A stretch of 39,283 nucleotides of DNA from an uncultured Erwinia sp. (lineage in GTDB: Bacteria > Pseudomonadota > Gammaproteobacteria > Enterobacterales > Enterobacteriaceae): the NCBI GenBank assembly GCA_913775305.1, contig CAJYIY010000071.1, forward strand, positions 1 through 39,283, written 5' to 3'. The notes under the pieces were generated by a model. It saw nothing but the letters and a program-made list of their open reading frames with translations. It did no database searches and was not told the origin of the DNA. Shown piece by piece: positions 38,363 through 39,283 of the stretch (position 1 is its first letter; the number at the start of each line of letters is the position of its first letter). Made by a program: the position numbers and the translations under genes.

Positions 38363-39283
38363 TCAGCTCAGCGATGCGCCTTTAGCAAAGTAAGCCTTAA
38401 TTCCGGCAAAAATTGACTCGGCAACCTGCTGCTGAAAATGCGCGGTTCGCAGCTTGCGCTCTTCTTCTACATTGCTGATAAACGCCGTCTCAACCAGAAT
38501 AGACGGAATATCCGGAGCTTTAAGAACGGCAAATCCCGCCTGATCGACGCTGCGTTTATGCAGATGGTTAACCTTCCCCATCCGTGACAGCACCTCTTTG
38601 CCGAACTTCAGACTGTCATTAATGGTCAGGCTTTGCACCATATCAAACATAGTATGATCCAGATAGCGATCGCCGCTCCTGCTGACGCCGCCAATCAGAT
38701 CCGATTCGTTCTGAGTTTGTGCCAGATATCGCGCTGCGGTGCTGGTTGCCCCTTTGGTCGACAAAGCAAACACCGACGATCCCCGCGCGGCGCGGCTGGT
38801 AAACGCATCGGCATGGATCGACACAAAGAGATCCGCACGCTGCTTGCGGGCTTTCGCCACCCTTACCTTCAGCGGAATAAATACGTCTTCATTGCGCGTC
38901 ATGTAGGCACGCATATTCGGCTGTTTATCTATCAGCGCTTTCAGACGACGGCCAATCTTCAGCACCACATCTTTCTCGCGGGTTTTATGTTTTCCAACCG
39001 CACCGGAATCTTCACCGCCGTGTCCCGGGTCGATCATAATCACGATGGGACGATCTTTACCGGCTTTACCCGGCAGCGGGGCTTCAGTGGGCTGGCTGCG
39101 CTCCAGTTCGCCCTGATTGTAATCTTCCAGTAATGCCAGCAGCGGATCATCATCATACCGCTGCCTGACCGGGTATAAATCCAGCACCAGACGGTTTTTG
39201 ATCCCGGCGACCGGGGTCAGCGTGAAAGTCTTAGGAGAAACGTTTTGCTTCAGCTCCAGCACCAGACGAACGGTGCTGGCATC
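38363..39283 (-). CDS. amiC: N-acetylmuramoyl-L-alanine amidase AmiC, 5'-truncated by window edge
   Basis: The last 306 residues of AmiC (E. coli 417) are visible; the frame is open to the window edge, and the signal peptide and most of the AMIN domain lie outside. The enzyme is a periplasmic zinc amidase that splits septal peptidoglycan for daughter-cell separation, activated by NlpD. The amidase_3 domain has zinc ligands in [13 protein letters not shown] (His), TREKDVVL (Glu) and VSIHADAF (His), and the catalytic Glu in LVETAFISN. The residues before the first GTG in this frame (DASTVRL) continue the family alignment, so that GTG is not the start. It is convergent with the tRNA operon. Confidence 0.95.
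   Translation of the reverse strand, partial: DASTVRLVLELKQNVSPKTFTLTPVAGIKNRLVLDLYPVRQRYDDDPLLALLEDYNQGELERSQPTEAPLPGKAGKDRPIVIMIDPGHGGEDSGAVGKHKTREKDVVLKIGRRLKALIDKQPNMRAYMTRNEDVFIPLKVRVAKARKQRADLFVSIHADAFTSRAARGSSVFALSTKGATSTAARYLAQTQNESDLIGGVSRSGDRYLDHTMFDMVQSLTINDSLKFGKEVLSRMGKVNHLHKRSVDQAGFAVLKAPDIPSILVETAFISNVEEERKLRTAHFQQQVAESIFAGIKAYFAKGASLS

Overview
The window is a stretch of enterobacterial core chromosome. Protein content, gene order and the RNAs CsrB and GcvB match the Escherichia coli iap-cysJIH-eno-pyrG-relA-barA-csrB-gcvA-csd-mltA-amiC segment. Several details (glycerate kinase directly after barA, no mazEF between relA and mazG, no CRISPR-Cas between iap and cysH) suggest a relative outside Escherichia, most likely Erwinia/Pantoea-like. 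That placement is inference; I cannot name the species.

Layout. 1-902: the 3' end of iap and a small YciI-like gene. 1107-4184: a large subtilisin-type serine-protease autotransporter, the main accessory gene, followed by about 315 bases without a recognised gene. 4500-8761 (minus): cysJ-cysI-cysH, the reduction of PAPS and sulfite to sulfide. 9050-10195: queD (plus) and queE (minus), both preQ0 synthesis. 10301-12187: a divergent pair, a LysR regulator and an exported metallo-beta-lactamase-fold protein lacking most metal ligands. 12308-20223 (minus): rlmD, relA, mazG, pyrG, eno, covering rRNA methylation, the stringent response, nucleotide clean-up, CTP synthesis and glycolysis. 20354-23080: the hybrid sensor kinase BarA. 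23129-25907 (minus): yqcC-truC-yqcA-glycerate kinase. 26025-26358 (minus): the CsrA-sequestering RNA CsrB with an upstream UvrY-type box. 26550-30396: syd (minus), then queF, ppnN and xni (plus). 30445-32899 (minus): rlmM, ygdD, gcvA, with the divergent small RNA gcvB. 33250-36661: ygdI, csdA-csdE, an unrecognised exported Gln-rich protein, and tcdA. 36713-39283: mltA, two tandem initiator tRNA genes and the 3' part of amiC.

How the genes work together. BarA phosphorylates UvrY (not in this window), which would activate csrB about 3 kb away through the 18-base box at 26514-26531; CsrB then titrates CsrA. GcvA and the divergent GcvB form the glycine-responsive module. QueD, QueE and QueF are three steps of the preQ1/queuosine branch. 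CsdA, CsdE and TcdA form a sulfur-transfer and t6A-cyclising set. MltA and AmiC act on the cell wall.

Most of the window is ordinary, well-conserved chromosome. Points worth a second look are the autotransporter in the iap-cysH interval, the structured small-ORF interval 4185-4499, the metal-ligand-poor MBL protein with its LysR partner, the Ash/Icd-like ORF where mazEF would lie, the unrecognised protein overlapping csdE, the perfect palindrome in the cysJ promoter and the changed internal terminator of GcvB. I saw no insertion sequence, integrase, CRISPR array or att site.
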